A DNA stretch of 6,169 nt, taken from positions 1 through 6,169 of the forward strand of contig OMUE01000043.1 of the NCBI GenBank assembly GCA_900314165.1. The letters are read 5' to 3'. A model generated the notes under the pieces. That model had not been told where the DNA came from, made no database searches, and saw only the letters and a program-made list of their open reading frames with translations. Each line of letters opens with the position of its first letter. Position 1 is the stretch's first letter. Position numbers and translations under genes: made by a program. The stretch comes from an uncultured Acidaminococcus sp. (GTDB taxonomy: Bacteria > Bacillota_C > Negativicutes > Acidaminococcales > Acidaminococcaceae). Shown here in pieces: positions 4,859-6,169 of this stretch.

Positions 4859-6115
4859 ATGGCAATCATTTCTTTGCTGGTCTTAGTCGTCGTAGTAGCT
4901 ATCGGCTTCATTAAAAAAGTCAATATCGGCTTCTTTTCCGTAGGCGCCGCCTTCATTCTGGGCTCCGTCGGCGGCATGAGTGCCAAACAGATTGTATCCG
5001 GTTTCTCCAGCTCCATGTTCGTTACCTTAGTCGGCGTCACGTTCTTCTTCGGCATGGCCTCCCTGAATGGCACCCTGACCCTGTTCTCCAAGAAAGTCGT
5101 AGCCCTCGTAGGCAAGCGTACCTTCCTGATTCCCATCCTCATGTTCGTCCTGAGTGCCTTCATCTCCGCCATCGGACCCGGCCACATCGCCGCCGGTATC
5201 CTCATGACCACCTTCGCCGTGTACCTGGCCTTCGAGCTGAAGATCAACCCCATGGCGACGGCCCTGTATGCCAAGCTGGGCGCTAACGCCGGCTGCGCTT
5301 CCACCCTGTCCCTGACCGGTATCCTGGCCAAGAATCTGTCCGAACCCATGGGCTACAGCGGTTTTGGTGCCCACCTGTTCACCTCCACCCTGCTGTCCGG
5401 CTTCGTTTACACGGTTGTTGTGTATCTGCTGTATAAAGGCTACAAAGTCAAGGCTGATAACCCTCTGAAATGGAATGAGATTCCCGCCTTCAACCGGGAA
5501 CAGAAGATCACCATGCTGCTCATGGTCATCGTTGTAGTGTGCTGCATTGGCTTCCATCTGGATACGGGCCTGTTCGCCTTCGCCGCTGCCGGTGTCCTGA
5601 TTCTCCTGAACTGTGCCGATGAAAAAGCTGCCATCAAAAACATTCCCTGGGGTACCCTGATGATGATCTGCGGCGTAGGCGTCCTGGTCAACGTCATCAA
5701 AGTCCTGGGTGGCATCAAACTGGTATCCGACTTCCTGGGCTCTCTCATGAACGTCAACACGGCTGTGCCCATCATCGCCGCTACCTCCGGTATCCTGTCC
5801 TGGGTATCTTCCACCACCGGTGTGGTTATGCCCGCCCTGTATCCCATTGCAGATGAAATTACGAGAACCTTTGGTGGCCAGGTTGGCTACGTAGAACTGA
5901 TTTCCGCCATCACCGCTACCAGCTTCGCCGCAGCCATCAGCCCTCTGTCCACCGGCGGTGCCATCATCATGTCCTCCTACTCTGCCGCTACGACCACCAC
6001 CACGGAAGAAATGAACAACATGTTCAAGACCCTGTTCCTGCTGAGTGTGGGCAACGTGCTCATCAACGTCCTCATGGCCGCCCTGCACGTGTTCAACCTG
6101 GGCGGGTTGTTCTGA
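4859..6115 (+). CDS. MatC-type (IT/SLC13-like superfamily) carboxylate transporter
   Basis: A 418-residue, very hydrophobic inner-membrane protein with about 12-13 predicted membrane segments (roughly 3-17, 22-38, 49-68, 88-105, 110-127, 138-156, 172-193, 217-233, 236-251, 264-282, 302-317, 345-370, 390-412). The N-terminal third matches the MatC_N dicarboxylate-carrier pattern: GFIKKVNIGFFSVGAAFILG (16-35), then the segment around VTLVGVTFFFGMA (55-67) and SAIGPGHIAAG (103-113). The pseudo-symmetric second half has SSTTGVVMP (317-325) and SPLSTGGAIIM (361-371), probably re-entrant substrate loops. MatC was named as a malonate carrier, but relatives vary in substrate. The ATG is 18 bp after the isomerase stop, with AGGAG at 4844-4848, so the two form an operon. 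Import of the isomerase substrate is inferred from this pairing. Confidence 0.85.
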   Translation: MAIISLLVLVVVVAIGFIKKVNIGFFSVGAAFILGSVGGMSAKQIVSGFSSSMFVTLVGVTFFFGMASLNGTLTLFSKKVVALVGKRTFLIPILMFVLSAFISAIGPGHIAAGILMTTFAVYLAFELKINPMATALYAKLGANAGCASTLSLTGILAKNLSEPMGYSGFGAHLFTSTLLSGFVYTVVVYLLYKGYKVKADNPLKWNEIPAFNREQKITMLLMVIVVVCCIGFHLDTGLFAFAAAGVLILLNCADEKAAIKNIPWGTLMMICGVGVLVNVIKVLGGIKLVSDFLGSLMNVNTAVPIIAATSGILSWVSSTTGVVMPALYPIADEITRTFGGQVGYVELISAITATSFAAAISPLSTGGAIIMSSYSAATTTTTEEMNNMFKTLFLLSVGNVLINVLMAALHVFNLGGLF

Positions 6116-6120
6116 GGAAT

Positions 6121-6148
6121 AGACGTCAGACGTCAGAAGTCAGACGTC
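6121..6148. repeat. Tandem heptamer array, 4 copies (unit AGACGTC)
   Basis: Four consecutive 7-bp units start at 6121, 6128, 6135 and 6142. Copies 1, 2 and 4 are AGACGTC and copy 3 is AGAAGTC. The array begins 5 bp after the permease stop codon and is followed by the GTGC-TCC-GCAC hairpin also found at 3349-3359. The architecture is the same as the left end of the composite element but the unit sequence is different. Confidence 0.85.
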
Positions 6149-6150
6149 AG

Positions 6151-6163
6151 AGTGCTCCGCACT
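6151..6163. repeat. Short hairpin AGTGC-TCC-GCACT shared with the lysR-upstream repeat
   Basis: A 5-bp stem with a three-base loop. Its 11-bp core, GTGCTCCGCAC (6152-6162), is identical to 3349-3359, and in both places it directly follows a four-copy tandem array on the same strand. What follows is TAAACAA, so there is no T-run and it does not qualify as an intrinsic terminator. The rest of the element, if any, is beyond the window. Confidence 0.65.
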
Positions 6164-6169
6164 AAACAA

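Noticed and set aside
5027..6088. Long minus-strand open frame (353 codons) opposite the permease
   Set aside because: The translation is extremely Gly/His/Gln/Asp-rich, as expected from antisense of a hydrophobic membrane-protein gene. It has no ribosome site or recognisable domain.
6151..6163. Intrinsic terminator after the permease
   Set aside because: The stem is only 5 bp and is followed by TAAACAA, not a T-run. The same hairpin appears upstream of lysR, so it looks like repeat material.

Overview
The window looks like chromosomal DNA of a Gram-positive-lineage (Firmicutes-type) bacterium. The gene order rimP-nusA-rnpM(ylxR)-ylxQ-infB is the standard Firmicutes transcription/translation operon. 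The moderately high G+C, the GC-rich intergenic repeats and a carboxylic-acid isomerase/transporter pair suggest a member of the Negativicutes, possibly Acidaminococcus-like. That last assignment is an inference from overall impression and was not tested by alignment.

Layout. Positions 1-2378 hold the minus-strand housekeeping operon, transcribed right to left: a good sigma-A-type promoter (about 2350-2378), a leader with a 12-bp hairpin, rimP (ribosome maturation), nusA (GTG start), rnpM, ylxQ and the first 40 codons of infB, which runs off the left edge. The genes are tightly packed: nusA/rnpM overlap by 4 nt, rnpM/ylxQ overlap by 14 nt, and ylxQ/infB are separated by 19 nt. Positions 2381-3295 hold a minus-strand LysR-type regulator whose stop codon sits 2 bp from the -35 box of the rimP promoter. 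Positions 3296-3697 contain no gene. Here lie a roughly 227-bp composite repeat (3312-3538) and the divergent promoter region for the regulator and the plus-strand genes. Positions 3698-6115 hold a plus-strand pair: a PrpF-family isomerase and a MatC-type 12-13-helix carboxylate transporter, 18 bp apart. The right end (6116-6169) carries a second short-repeat array with the same GTGC-TCC-GCAC hairpin found in the first repeat.

How the genes may work together. The divergent LysR gene next to an isomerase-plus-permease pair is the usual arrangement of a substrate-induced catabolic cassette. The PrpF family acts on unsaturated tricarboxylates and related acids (2-methylaconitate, trans-aconitate, oxalomesaconate, methylitaconate). 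The simplest hypothesis is therefore uptake of such an acid, for example trans-aconitate, by the permease and its isomerisation to a metabolisable form, under LysR control. The substrate cannot be settled from sequence alone.

The least explained part of the window is the repeat material. Three tandem arrays of different 7- or 8-bp units each have exactly four copies. In each array the strongly deviating copy is number three when counted toward the GC-rich core.
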